Of a DNA stretch of 32,288 nucleotides, positions 24,110 through 32,017 are shown in pieces. Below the pieces are notes generated by a model. That model made no database searches, was not told the origin of the DNA, and saw nothing but the letters and a program-made list of their open reading frames with translations. The stretch lies in contig JASHOP010000090.1 of assembly GCA_030041075.1 (NCBI GenBank), positions 1-32,288 of the forward strand. Reading direction: 5' to 3'. A program made the translations under genes and the position numbers. This DNA is from Thermoplasmata archaeon (lineage in GTDB: Archaea; Thermoplasmatota; Thermoplasmata; Lutacidiplasmatales; UBA184). The stretch's first letter is position 1. Every line of letters starts with the position of its first letter.

Positions 24110-24505
24110 GTGCGGATCGACCACGTCGGGATCGCCGTCCCCAACCTCGCGCAAGCTATCGACCGGTGGAAACCCCTGCTGGGCGGGCCCGACTCCCCGC
24201 CCGAGGAGCTCCCGTCCCAGCGGGTCCGGGTCGCGTTCGTCCGGGCCGGGGAGTCCCACATCGAGCTCCTCGAGCCGACCGCCCCGGACTCCCCCGTGGG
24301 CCGGTTCCTCGCCTCCCGAGGGGAGGGGATCCACCACCTCGCCTTCCGGGTCCCGAGCGTCGACGACGCCCTCGCGGGAGTGGTCCGGCGCGGGGATCGG
24401 GTCGTCGACCCGACCGGCCGGCCGGGCGCGCGGGGCCGGCGGGTCGGCTTCGCCCACCCGAGCGCGTTCGGCGGAGTCCTCGTCGAGTTCGTGGAGGTCC
24501 CGTGA
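24110..24505 (+). CDS. mce: Methylmalonyl-CoA epimerase
   Basis: Vicinal-oxygen-chelate (glyoxalase) fold protein of 131 aa that interconverts the R and S forms of methylmalonyl-CoA for the mutase encoded just upstream. RIDHVGIAVPNLAQAI opens the first half with the metal-binding His. ESHIELLEPT supplies an acidic ligand. GIHHLAFRVPSVDDAL is the second His block, and VLVEFVEV ends the protein with the last Glu. Start GTG at 24110 follows a good ribosome-binding sequence, ggggagg at 24098-24104, with 5 bp spacing. Its stop overlaps the enolase start by 4 bp (GTGA). Length and motifs match the family fully. Confidence 0.93.
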   Translation: MRIDHVGIAVPNLAQAIDRWKPLLGGPDSPPEELPSQRVRVAFVRAGESHIELLEPTAPDSPVGRFLASRGEGIHHLAFRVPSVDDALAGVVRRGDRVVDPTGRPGARGRRVGFAHPSAFGGVLVEFVEVP

Positions 24506-25713
24506 GCCGCATCGTCGCCGCCGACCTCGAGGCGATCTTCGACGGCCGCGGCCATCCGACCGTCGAGGCGACGATCGTCCTCGAATCCGGGGCCCGAGGC
24601 CGGGTGGGCGCCCCGAGCGGGGCGAGCACCGGAGCGCACGAGGTGCGCGCCTTCCCGGAGGGCGGGGCCGCGGAGGCGATCCGCCGGTTCCCCCGATCGG
24701 TGGCGCCCCGGCTCGCGAACCTCGACGCCGCCGACCGGGCCGGCGTTGACGCCGCGCTCCACGCGGCGGACGGGACGCCGGAGTTCTCCGCGATCGGCGG
24801 CAACACGGCGACGGCCGTCTCCGTCGCGGCGGCGACAGCGCACGCCGCCGAGCGGGGCGTGCCGCTCTGGCGCGTCCTCGCGCGCCCGGGCGTCGAGCGC
24901 GCGTCGTTCCCGGCGATCGTCGGCAACTGCCTCAACGGAGGGCGGCACGCGATCGGCGGCCCCGACATCCAGGAGTTCCTCGCGTTCGCCGAGGCGCCGC
25001 GCCCCGAGGACTCGATCCGGGCCGCGGTCCGCGTCCACGCGCTCCTCGGCGAGGCGATCCACCGACGGTACCCGGCGCTCGCCCTCGGGCGCGGCGACGA
25101 GGGAGGATGGGTCGCCCCGATCGGGAACGTCGAGGCGCTCGAGCTGCTCTCGGCGGCGTGCGCGAAGGCCCGGGACGAGCTCGGAACCTCGGTGCATCCC
25201 GGGATCGACCTCGCGGCGAGCGAGTTCTTCCGGGACGGGAAATACCGCTACCGGGACCGGACCCTCGACCCCGAGGACCAGGTGGCGTTCGTCGCGCAGC
25301 TCGTCGACGACCACGGGCTCCGGTACGTAGAGGATCCGCTCGACGAGGAGGCGTTCGACGACTTCGCGGCCGTGACGCGCGCGATCGGCGACCGCGCGGT
25401 CGTCGTCGGCGACGACATCTACTGCACGCGCGTCCCCCGGCTCGAGCGGGGGATCGCCCTCGGCTCGAGCAACTCGGCGCTGATCAAGGTGAACCAGGCC
25501 GGGACGCTCTCGGACACGTTCGCGGCGGTCGACCTCGCGCGGGCGCACGGCCTCTCGACCGTGACGTCGCACCGGTCGGGCGACCTGCCCGAGGGGTGGC
25601 TCGCCCACCTCGCGGTCGCGACCGCGGCGCGGGGGCTCAAGTGCGGCGTGCTCGGCGGCGAGCGCGTGGCAAAACTAAATGAACTCCTGCGTCTCGGCCG
25701 CGCCACCGGTTGA
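24502..25713 (+). CDS. eno: Enolase
   Basis: Converts 2-phosphoglycerate to phosphoenolpyruvate; 403 aa, slightly shorter than the ~420 common in the family. Features: [17 protein letters not shown] at the N-terminus, [12 protein letters not shown] (the mobile loop with catalytic-site Ser), [10 protein letters not shown], the acid-base Glu in GDEGGWVAP, Mg ligands in [21 protein letters not shown] and VVGDDIYCT, catalytic Lys in [19 protein letters not shown], and the second Lys in LKCG. All key residues appear present. The start GTG overlaps the epimerase stop. In archaea eno often precedes rpsB, as here; the mutase and epimerase upstream are less usual neighbours. Confidence 0.95.
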   Translation: MSRIVAADLEAIFDGRGHPTVEATIVLESGARGRVGAPSGASTGAHEVRAFPEGGAAEAIRRFPRSVAPRLANLDAADRAGVDAALHAADGTPEFSAIGGNTATAVSVAAATAHAAERGVPLWRVLARPGVERASFPAIVGNCLNGGRHAIGGPDIQEFLAFAEAPRPEDSIRAAVRVHALLGEAIHRRYPALALGRGDEGGWVAPIGNVEALELLSAACAKARDELGTSVHPGIDLAASEFFRDGKYRYRDRTLDPEDQVAFVAQLVDDHGLRYVEDPLDEEAFDDFAAVTRAIGDRAVVVGDDIYCTRVPRLERGIALGSSNSALIKVNQAGTLSDTFAAVDLARAHGLSTVTSHRSGDLPEGWLAHLAVATAARGLKCGVLGGERVAKLNELLRLGRATG

Positions 25714-25720
25714 CCGCCTG

Positions 25721-26377
25721 ATGCCCGACGACGCACCGATCGCGGAGGAGCCCGTGAGCGCGTCCGACGGCCAGGACATCCGCCCGGGCGAGCTCCTGAT
25801 CCCCGAGGACACCTACCTCACCTCGGGCGTTCACATCGGCACCCAGCAGAAGTCGGCGTCGATGCGCCGGTTCGTCTACAAGATCCGGTTCGACGGGCTC
25901 CACGTCCTGGACGTCCGTGAGACCGACCGTCGGATCCGGATGGCGGCGCGGTTCCTCGCCCGCCTCCCCGCGGACCGGATCCTCGCGGTCTCCCAGCGGC
26001 AGTACGGCCAGAAGCCGGTCCGCATCTTCGCCAAGACCGTCGGCGCGGTCTCGTTCGCGGAGCGGTTCGTCCCGGGCTGCCTCACCAACCCGAACCTCCC
26101 CGAGTACTTCGAGCCGAAGGTCCTCGTCGTCACCGACCCGGCGACGGACCAGCAGGCGCTCAGCGAGGCGGTGTCGATCGGCATCCCCGTCGTCGGCCTG
26201 TGCGACGTCAACAACGAGACGCGCGACGTCGACCTCGTGATCCCGGCGAACAACAAGGGCCGGGTCGCGCTCGCGACCGTCTACTGGCTGCTCGCCCGGG
26301 AGGTCCTCCGGGCCCGCGCCGGCGGGGCGGAGCCCGAGTACCCGCTGACGATCGAGGATTTCCAGGCCGCCCTGTAG
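25721..26377 (+). CDS. rpsB: 30S ribosomal protein S2 (uS2), archaeal type
   Basis: Small-subunit ribosomal protein of 218 aa. After an acidic N-terminal extension (residues 1-30) come [20 protein letters not shown], then [20 protein letters not shown] and the block [26 protein letters not shown] and PKVLVVTDP, then [14 protein letters not shown] and VIPANNKGR finish the recognised core of archaeal/eukaryotic S2/Sa. I chose the ATG at 25721, 7 bp after the enolase stop; the frame is open further up into eno, with an ATG at 25679, but that would overlap enolase and add unconserved residues. Last gene of its unit. Confidence 0.95.
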   Translation: MPDDAPIAEEPVSASDGQDIRPGELLIPEDTYLTSGVHIGTQQKSASMRRFVYKIRFDGLHVLDVRETDRRIRMAARFLARLPADRILAVSQRQYGQKPVRIFAKTVGAVSFAERFVPGCLTNPNLPEYFEPKVLVVTDPATDQQALSEAVSIGIPVVGLCDVNNETRDVDLVIPANNKGRVALATVYWLLAREVLRARAGGAEPEYPLTIEDFQAAL

Positions 26378-26402
26378 CCCGCGGGCGTCGTTCCGGCACC
26401 GT

Positions 26403-26429
26403 CTTATCGCCTACGCGCCTTCCCGGCGC
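26403..26429 (+). promoter_or_regulatory. TATA box and 5-bp-arm palindrome before the TrmB-type gene
   Basis: The sequence cttatc (26403-26408) is centred about 25 nt before the ATG at 26430. Between box and start codon lies gcgcc-ttccc-ggcgc (26415-26429), an inverted repeat touching the ATG. That is where a self-repressing regulator would bind. Confidence 0.45.
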
Positions 26430-27704
26430 ATGGGCCGCTCCGGCTCGGGGCTCCTCGAGCTCCTCACCGAGCACGGCGTGCCGGAGAAGGGGGCCCGCCT
26501 CTACCTGGCGGCGTGCCGCGGGGGGCCCCAGACGGCGAGCGAGCTCGCGCGCGTCTCCGCCATCGGCCGGGTCGAGGCGTACCGGATCATCAAGCAGCTC
26601 GCGGGCGAGGGGCTGCTGACCGCGACCGGGACCCGCCCGCGCCGGTTCGCCGCGCTCCCGCCCGCGCAGCTCGTCGACCGGTGGATCCAGCGGGCCTCCG
26701 AGCGGGTCCGACAGCTCGAGCACGGGCGGCCGAAGATCCTCGCCGACTGGGAGGCGGAGCGGACCGACCTCGACGAGCGCGACCCCCGGAAGTTCGCGGT
26801 GCTCGACGGATCCGAGGCGATCCGGAGCTTCCTCCGCAAGCGGGCGGGGACCGCCGAGAGCCAGATCCTCGTGAGCGCGAGCGGGCCGTTCCTGTCGTCG
26901 ATGATCGAGGGGGGGATCGACCGGGCGTTCCGGGAAGCGGTCGGCCGGGGCGTCAAGGTCCGGGTCGTCACCGAGGTGTACCGGTCGAACCTCGTCCCGG
27001 CGAAGCACTTCGCGGGGTTCTCCGAGCTCCGGCATACGGGGGGCCCGCTGTCGAGCCGGGCGGTGGTGATCGACCGGGTCGGCGCGCTCGTGACCGTCGC
27101 GGGGGAGGACGGGTGCGGCTCCCCGGTGGACGGGGAGGTCGCCCTCTGGTCGACGGCGCCCGAGTTCGTGCGCCGCGTGCGGGCCCGGCACCGCCGGATC
27201 TGGACGTCCGCGCTCAAGGCGGAGAACCGGTTCGTCGAGCTGGAGAACCCGCCGTCGGCGATCCTCCCCGTGGTCGGGGGCCGGGAGGCCGTCCCGTTCC
27301 AGCGGCTGAAGGAGATCGCGAAGCTCGGGATGCGGGCGTCCGGCGTCCGCGAGTTCGAGCTCCCGCTCCCCGAGATCATCGAGACGATCGCCCGCCAGCT
27401 CGGTCGGGAGATCGCGGAGGAGGTCGCGGGCGAGACCGTCGAGGAGGTCGCCCGGTCGCTCGCCCGGTACTACGCGACCCACACGATGGGGCACCTCGGG
27501 GTCGTCAAGGACCACCCGCTGACGCTCCGGGTCACCGGGTGCTTCGCGTGCACGAGCGACTCGCCCGAGATCGGGCGCGTCGTCTGCCCGCAGCTGTTCC
27601 GCTCCGTGCTCGAGACCCGCCTCGGGGGCCGCTGGGACGTCTCAAAGCCCGACCCGACCAAGCACGCGGTCCGCGGGTGCGTGTTCACGGCGACGGCCGC
27701 GTGA
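26430..27704 (+). CDS. TrmB-family transcriptional regulator with cysteine-rich C-terminal domain
   Basis: DNA-binding regulator of 424 aa. The TrmB winged helix spans about 5-80 (GLLELLTEHGVPEKGARLYL and ASELARVSAIGRVEAYRIIK), followed by a helical linker. The TrmB effector region lies at about 112-245 (ILVSASGPFLSSMIEGG, VKVRVVTEVYRSNLV). The C-terminal third, about 290-424, is not part of standard TrmB proteins; it has GCFACTSDSPEIGRVVC and ends RGCVFTATAA, giving C371, C374, C386 and C417. It recalls the V4R (4-vinyl reductase) small-molecule-binding family, but I am not certain. The four cysteines suggest a bound metal or redox sensing. Probably leaderless; regulated target unknown. Confidence 0.82.
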   Translation: MGRSGSGLLELLTEHGVPEKGARLYLAACRGGPQTASELARVSAIGRVEAYRIIKQLAGEGLLTATGTRPRRFAALPPAQLVDRWIQRASERVRQLEHGRPKILADWEAERTDLDERDPRKFAVLDGSEAIRSFLRKRAGTAESQILVSASGPFLSSMIEGGIDRAFREAVGRGVKVRVVTEVYRSNLVPAKHFAGFSELRHTGGPLSSRAVVIDRVGALVTVAGEDGCGSPVDGEVALWSTAPEFVRRVRARHRRIWTSALKAENRFVELENPPSAILPVVGGREAVPFQRLKEIAKLGMRASGVREFELPLPEIIETIARQLGREIAEEVAGETVEEVARSLARYYATHTMGHLGVVKDHPLTLRVTGCFACTSDSPEIGRVVCPQLFRSVLETRLGGRWDVSKPDPTKHAVRGCVFTATAA

Positions 27705-27965
27705 CGGGAACGCGCGTGGGCGGGCGGACCGGATCGGACGCGCCCGGCCCGCTCGAACGCCGATCGGCCGGGAGCTCCCGGCCGTCCGGCCGCTCGCGGG
27801 GACCGGAGCGGTCTTGCCGGGACCGTGCCGGCGACACCGGATCCCGGCCCGGGTCGCCGTCCGCGGCCGGCCCGACGGCGTTCCCCGGTCGGCGGCCGCG
27901 GGCCGCACCCATTATCTTGCGGTCGGCCGTCGCGCTCCGCAGCCGCTGGACCCGACGTACCCGCC
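27705..27965. other. Intergenic stretch with a strong stem-loop at 27861-27901 and a TATA-like box
   Basis: No convincing gene is visible in these 261 bp. Positions 27861-27869 (ccgcggccg) and 27893-27901 (cggccgcgg) pair perfectly, and an inner stem ccgac/gtcgg (27872-27876 with 27888-27892) continues the fold with a 2-nt bulge and an 11-nt loop. Ten bases later, attatctt (27911-27918) is a TATA-like box about 52 nt before the ATG at 27966. Confidence 0.6.
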
Positions 27966-28340
27966 ATGTCCGACTCCCGGATCGGTCGATTGCCGCTCGG
28001 GGTCGCGATCCTCGCGATCCTGATCGGGCTGTTCGGGGTCTTCGTGTTCCTCGTCGGGATCTTCGCGTTCCTGGCCGGCGTGGGGGTCGGCACCGCGGGC
28101 CCGGTCAGCGTCTTCGACCTGACGGGCACCCTCGCGGCGCTCATCGTGGCGGTCGTCGGGATCTTCCTCCTCGCGGTCGCCTCGGGCCTCTGGAGCCAGG
28201 AGATCTGGGCGCTCGCGCTCGCGATCATCGTGCTCGTCTTCTACGGCGTCATCGAGTTCCTCGCGGCGTCCTGGCTCGGGCTGCTCCTCGTCGTGCTCCT
28301 GCTCGCCTACCTCGCCGCGGTGTCGTCGCGGTTCGACTGA
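27966..28340 (+). CDS. Small four-helix membrane protein, function unknown
   Basis: Predicted 124-aa integral membrane protein with hydrophobic segments at about 8-41, 51-71, 77-97 and 98-118, and short polar ends (MSDSRIGRLPLG and SSRFD). No named domain is recognised. The even pattern of short helices resembles small archaeal DUF membrane proteins. The ATG at 27966 fits the TATA-like box at 27911-27918. It is followed after 16 bp by the glycosyltransferase gene on the same strand, so the two are probably one transcript; a role at the membrane in glycan assembly would be inference from position only. Confidence 0.7.
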   Translation: MSDSRIGRLPLGVAILAILIGLFGVFVFLVGIFAFLAGVGVGTAGPVSVFDLTGTLAALIVAVVGIFLLAVASGLWSQEIWALALAIIVLVFYGVIEFLAASWLGLLLVVLLLAYLAAVSSRFD

Positions 28341-28356
28341 CGGAGGCGTCGCGCCG

Positions 28357-29502
28357 GTGAGGATCGCCCACGTCACGGTCCGGTTCGGCCCCGGCGGAGG
28401 GATCGTCCAGATCATCCGCGAGACGTCCCGGCGGCTGCGCGCCCTCGGGGACGAGGTCGAGGTGTTCACGAGCCGACCGGTGCTGCCCGGGCCGGCGCCC
28501 CGCGCGGACGCGCCGAGCGCCCCGGAGGAGCTGCCCGTCCACCGGTTCCCGTACGGACGCACGGAGCGGCTCAAGTTCCCGTTCTACGTCGGGCTAAACG
28601 AGGCGCTCGCGCGGAGCGGGGCCGACGTGATCCACGCCCACCAGCACCGCAACGCCTACGTCCTTCAGGCCGCCCACGCCGCCCGGCGCCTGAAGGTCCC
28701 GCTCGTCGTGTCCACATACTACCATCCGGCGTACCGCCGGGAGCCGCTCCCGAAGCGCGCGACGATCCGGCTCCTCGACTTCGGGTTCGGCCTGATGGCG
28801 TACGAGAGGGCCCAGGGCCTGATCGCGCTGTCGAACCTCGAGGTCGGGATCGTGCGCCGGTTCGCCCCCACTCCCCCGATCCATGTCGTTCCCCCCGGGA
28901 TCGATTTCGCGCGCTGGTCCGACGCGTCGTCCGATCTCCCCGATCCGCGCCGCCCGCCGGAGTACTTCCTGTACGCCGGCCGGATCGATTGGACGAAGGG
29001 GCTCGTCTACCTCCTTCGGGCGATGGCCCTCCTGCCGCCCGGCGTGCGGCGTCCCCTCGTCCTGGCCGGTCCGGACTGGGGGGTCCGCGCCGAGCTCGAG
29101 GCGGAGGCCCGCCGGCTCGGGATCGGCGACGCGGTGACGTTCCTCGGCCACGTGCCCGACGACCGGGCGTACCGCGGGATCATCCGGGGAGCGACCGCGC
29201 TGGTCCTCCCGTCCGAGTCGGAGTCGTTCGGGATCGTCCTCCTGGAGGCGATGGCGGCCCGGACCCCGGTCATCGGCTCGAACGTCTGGGCGATCCCCGA
29301 GGTTCTCGACGGGGGCCGGGCGGGGCGGCTGGTCCCGTACGCGGACCCGAACGCCCTCGCCGCGGCCCTGGCGGCGGTGGTCCGGGAGCCCGACGAGACC
29401 CGGCGTCAGGTCGAGCGCGGGTTCGAGCGGGCCCGATCGATGGACTGGTCGGTGACGACGCGGGCGTTCCGGGCGATCTACGAGGAGATCGTCCGCCGCT
29501 GA
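28357..29502 (+). CDS. GT4-family glycosyltransferase (GT-B fold)
   Basis: Retaining glycosyltransferase of 381 aa, acting at the cytoplasmic face on lipid-linked or other glycans. The N-terminal domain begins RIAHVTVRFGPGGGIVQ, with the acceptor-side glycine loop, and includes ADVIHAHQHRNAYV. The C-terminal donor domain has YAGRIDWTKGLVYLL (207-221), VTFLGHVPDD, and the EX7E motif E289 to E297 in ESFGIVLLEAMA. Donor sugar cannot be predicted with confidence; GDP-mannose-derived sugars are possible because the neighbouring convergent gene is gmd. The GTG start follows a ggagg sequence at 28342-28346. Confidence 0.92.
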   Translation: MRIAHVTVRFGPGGGIVQIIRETSRRLRALGDEVEVFTSRPVLPGPAPRADAPSAPEELPVHRFPYGRTERLKFPFYVGLNEALARSGADVIHAHQHRNAYVLQAAHAARRLKVPLVVSTYYHPAYRREPLPKRATIRLLDFGFGLMAYERAQGLIALSNLEVGIVRRFAPTPPIHVVPPGIDFARWSDASSDLPDPRRPPEYFLYAGRIDWTKGLVYLLRAMALLPPGVRRPLVLAGPDWGVRAELEAEARRLGIGDAVTFLGHVPDDRAYRGIIRGATALVLPSESESFGIVLLEAMAARTPVIGSNVWAIPEVLDGGRAGRLVPYADPNALAAALAAVVREPDETRRQVERGFERARSMDWSVTTRAFRAIYEEIVRR

Positions 29503-29541
29503 CTCGCCGCGGGGGCCCGACGACCGCCGGACCGCCCCCGG

Positions 29542-29556
29542 CCGGGGTTGCCCCGG
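29542..29556. terminator. GC-rich stem-loop between convergent genes, possible terminator
   Basis: The sequence ccgggg-ttg-ccccgg forms a 6-bp perfect stem in the 78-bp gap between the glycosyltransferase and gmd stops. No T-run follows on either strand, and archaeal terminators normally need one, so this is weak. Confidence 0.25.
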
Positions 29557-29580
29557 GGCGCGGGCCGGGCGCCGTCCCGG

Positions 29581-30561
29581 CTAGCGCCGGCCCTGCGCCC
29601 GGAGCCGAGCGAGGTCGGCGTCGACCATGATCCGGACGATCTGCTCGAACTTCGTGGACGGGGTCCAGTGGAGCTCCCGAGCCGCCTTCGCGGGGTTCCC
29701 CCGCAGGTTGAACACCTCCGAGGGCCGCTGGAACCGGGCGTCGGAAACGACCCGCTTCGACCCGTCGTCGATCCCGGCGCATCGGAAGGCGACCTCGACG
29801 AACTCCCGGACGGTGTGCGACTCGCCGGTGGCGCCGACGAAGTCGTCCGGCGTCCGGTGCTGCAGGATCCGCCACATGAACTCGACGTACTCGGGCGCGT
29901 AGCCCCAGTCCCGCTTCGCGTCCAGGTTGCCGAGGGTCAGCGTCTTCGCCTGGCCGAGGGCGATCCGGGCGACGGTGTCCGTGATCTTCCGGGTGACGAA
30001 CTCCATCCCGCGTCGCGGCGACTCGTGGTTGAACAGGATCCCGTTGCTGACGAACATCGAGTACGCCTCCCGGTAGTTCACGGAGGCCCAGTAGGCGTAG
30101 ACCTTGGCGACGCCGTACGGGCTGCGGGGGTGGAACGCCGTCGACTCGTCCTGGGGCTCGGTGCGGACGTGGCCGAACATCTCGCTGGACGACGCCTGGT
30201 AGACGCGCGCCTGGGGGGCATGCAGCCGGACGGCCTCGAGCAGGCGAAGCGCCCCGAGGCCGGTGACCTCTCCCGTGAGCAGCGGCTGGGCGAACGAGGT
30301 CGCAACGAACGACTGGGCGGCCAGGTTGTAGACCTCGTCCGGGGCGGCCTGCCGGACGGCCTGGTTCAGCGAGCCCTGGTCCATCAGATCGCCGTCGAGG
30401 ATCTCGACGGAGTCCCGCACCGCGGCGAGGTGCGACATGTTCGGCGTGCTCAGCCGCCGGACCAGGCCGAAGATCCGGTACCCCTTCTGGGCAAGGAGCT
30501 CGGCGAGATACGAACCGTCCTGGCCGGTGATGCCGGTGATCAGCGCGGTGCGGTTCGGCAT
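29581..30561 (-). CDS. gmd: GDP-mannose 4,6-dehydratase
   Basis: Short-chain dehydrogenase of 326 aa that converts GDP-mannose to GDP-4-keto-6-deoxymannose, the precursor of rhamnose- or fucose-type sugars. The NADP motif is G10-x2-G13-x2-G16 in ITGITGQDGSYLAELL. The catalytic residues are in YQASSSEMFG (S125, E127) and Y149-x3-K153 in SPYGVAKVYAYW. NHESPRRGMEFVTRKI, GNLDAKRDWGYAPEYVE and RPSEVFNLRGNP are all family text. The ATG at 30561 gives the normal N-terminus. The next enzyme (reductase or epimerase/reductase) is not in the window. Confidence 0.95.
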   Translation of the reverse strand: MPNRTALITGITGQDGSYLAELLAQKGYRIFGLVRRLSTPNMSHLAAVRDSVEILDGDLMDQGSLNQAVRQAAPDEVYNLAAQSFVATSFAQPLLTGEVTGLGALRLLEAVRLHAPQARVYQASSSEMFGHVRTEPQDESTAFHPRSPYGVAKVYAYWASVNYREAYSMFVSNGILFNHESPRRGMEFVTRKITDTVARIALGQAKTLTLGNLDAKRDWGYAPEYVEFMWRILQHRTPDDFVGATGESHTVREFVEVAFRCAGIDDGSKRVVSDARFQRPSEVFNLRGNPAKAARELHWTPSTKFEQIVRIMVDADLARLRAQGRR

Positions 30562-30867
30562 CGGAGCCCATCCCCCGGGCCGGTGCGCGGGAGGGTGGTT
30601 CGCAGATAAAGGTGCCTCGCCATCGACGCGGCGCCGCCCCCGACCCGCCGCCTTGCGACCGAACTGGGGCCAAACCGCGCTCCGTCGGGAGAGGGTCGAC
30701 CGGCCGGGCGGTCCGCAGGACAAGACACTGGCCCCCGCGGCGGCCGGATCCGCGCCCGCGAGCCGGCGGGGACGTCGCGGGAGCACGCGCTCGGCCGACG
30801 GTCGGAGCTACGCTCCGCGAGGCGGGCGCACGAGATCGACGAGGCGTGACCCCCGTCCGCGATGGGA
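30562..30867. other. Noncoding stretch between gmd and the LLM oxidoreductase gene
   Basis: Apart from the gmd TATA box at 30604-30612 and a small perfect hairpin cggagc-tac-gctccg at 30803-30817, I see nothing recognisable in these 306 bp. Open frames exist on both strands, as everywhere in this GC-rich DNA, but none looks like a protein. The hairpin is about 50 bp past the LLM stop and could be an end-of-transcript structure. Confidence 0.5.
30604..30612 (-). promoter_or_regulatory. TATA box of gmd
   Basis: The minus strand reads CCTTTATCT here, centred about 47 nt before the ATG at 30561, predicting a leader near 20 nt. Confidence 0.5.
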
Positions 30868-32013
30868 CTACCGGCCCCGGGCCACCGCGGCCGCGACCCG
30901 CAGTCCGGCCCCGGCGGAAGCCGGAACTCCCGCCAGCTGGGCCAGCTCGGCCAGCGACGGTGTGACCAGCTCCGGGCGCAGCCCGCCAAAATCCGGGATG
31001 GCGAAGACGTCGGAGATGCCCGTCGCGGCGATCGCCTTCAGCTGCCGGCGCACGGTCGACGGGGTCCCGATCACGGCCAGGTCCCGTCGCACGAGGTCGG
31101 CCGCCGTCACCTCGACGGACGCGGAGCGCTCCCGGGGGGGTAGGTGCGCCGTCCCGTCCGAGCGCTTCTGCGCGAGGAAGCGGTCGAGCGCGTCGAGGGC
31201 CGGCCCCGGCTCCGGCCCCACGTACGTCGGAAACGCCGCCGCGATCCGGGGGAGCGGGCGCCCGTCCAGGGCGGCGTGGATCTGGCTCACCTGGGTTGCC
31301 AGCGCCGCGAGCTCGGGCATCGTGGCGAACGGCGGTCCCAGCGCGATCGAGTGTCCCTGGGACGCGAAGCGGACCGCGACCTCGGTCCGCCCTGCCGCCA
31401 CCCAGACCCTCGCGCCGAGAGGTCGGATCGGCTCGATCGGGATCCGGACCGAGCCGGCGGGGTGGTGCGGGGCCGACACGGACCCTCCTTCCACGGCCGA
31501 GAGAAACGCGGGGACGGCTCCGTCGAACGCCTCCCGCTTGCGGGAGACCGGGTCGGGGTACAGCCCGAACGCCACGTGCTCCTGGAGCACGTTCCCGCTG
31601 CCGACGCCGATCTCCACCCGGTCACCGCAGAGGCGGTTGGCGAGCAGCGTCTGCTCGGCCAGGCGGACCGGGTTCCGGAACGCGAGGTTCGAGACCATGG
31701 GACCGAGCCGGATGCGACCCGATCGGGTCCGCTCGCTCGCCGCGGCCACCAGGAGCCAGGGGTCCGGCACCACGCCGTGGGGGTCGAAATGGTGCTCGGC
31801 GAAGAAGAACGCCCAGTACCCGAGGCGTTCGGCCTCCTCGACGTACGCCAGGATTTCGGCGTAGCGGTCGGTCCTCCGCTCGGCACCCGGGACGTTGTCG
31901 GCCACGGTGAACAGCGACCATCTCAGGTCGGGCGCCCTCGCCCGGGATCCCGACCCGGCGGGAGGAGTTGGGGCCGGGCGCGCCGGCGGTCGCCGGGCCG
32001 GGGTCGGTGGCAT
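30868..32013 (-). CDS. LLM-class (luciferase-like) flavin-dependent oxidoreductase
   Basis: TIM-barrel flavin enzyme of 381 aa; relatives use FMN or coenzyme F420. Typical text is YVEEAERLGYWAFFFAEHHF (58-77 region), RIRLGPMVSNLAFRNPVRLAEQ, then DRVEIGVGSGN (the phosphate-binding part) and the later LAVIGTPSTVRRQLKAIAATG at the end of the barrel. The first ~30 residues are a Pro/Ala/Arg-rich extension, so the true start may be further in, though no good ATG follows. The substrate is unknown; the family includes alkanal monooxygenases and F420 reductases. It starts 4 bp after the rhodanese stop, so the two are one unit. Confidence 0.88.
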   Translation of the reverse strand: MPPTPARRPPARPAPTPPAGSGSRARAPDLRWSLFTVADNVPGAERRTDRYAEILAYVEEAERLGYWAFFFAEHHFDPHGVVPDPWLLVAAASERTRSGRIRLGPMVSNLAFRNPVRLAEQTLLANRLCGDRVEIGVGSGNVLQEHVAFGLYPDPVSRKREAFDGAVPAFLSAVEGGSVSAPHHPAGSVRIPIEPIRPLGARVWVAAGRTEVAVRFASQGHSIALGPPFATMPELAALATQVSQIHAALDGRPLPRIAAAFPTYVGPEPGPALDALDRFLAQKRSDGTAHLPPRERSASVEVTAADLVRRDLAVIGTPSTVRRQLKAIAATGISDVFAIPDFGGLRPELVTPSLAELAQLAGVPASAGAGLRVAAAVARGR

Positions 32014-32017
32014 GAGC

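Noticed and set aside
21317-25608. Long frames overlapping pheT, the mutase, epimerase and enolase (plus 21317-24505 and 23452-25713 upstream parts, minus 23794-25608)
   Set aside because: Only the downstream ends of the two plus frames, from 24110 and 24502, are real genes (mce, eno); the rest has no family motifs.
29581-30786. Longer form of GDP-mannose dehydratase starting at 30786
   Set aside because: The added 75 residues are basic/Pro-rich, cross the TATA box, and the conserved N-terminus begins at the ATG at 30561.
30437-31864. 475-codon plus-strand frame near the right end
   Set aside because: Antisense to gmd and the LLM oxidoreductase; Arg/Ser/Ala-rich with no motif.
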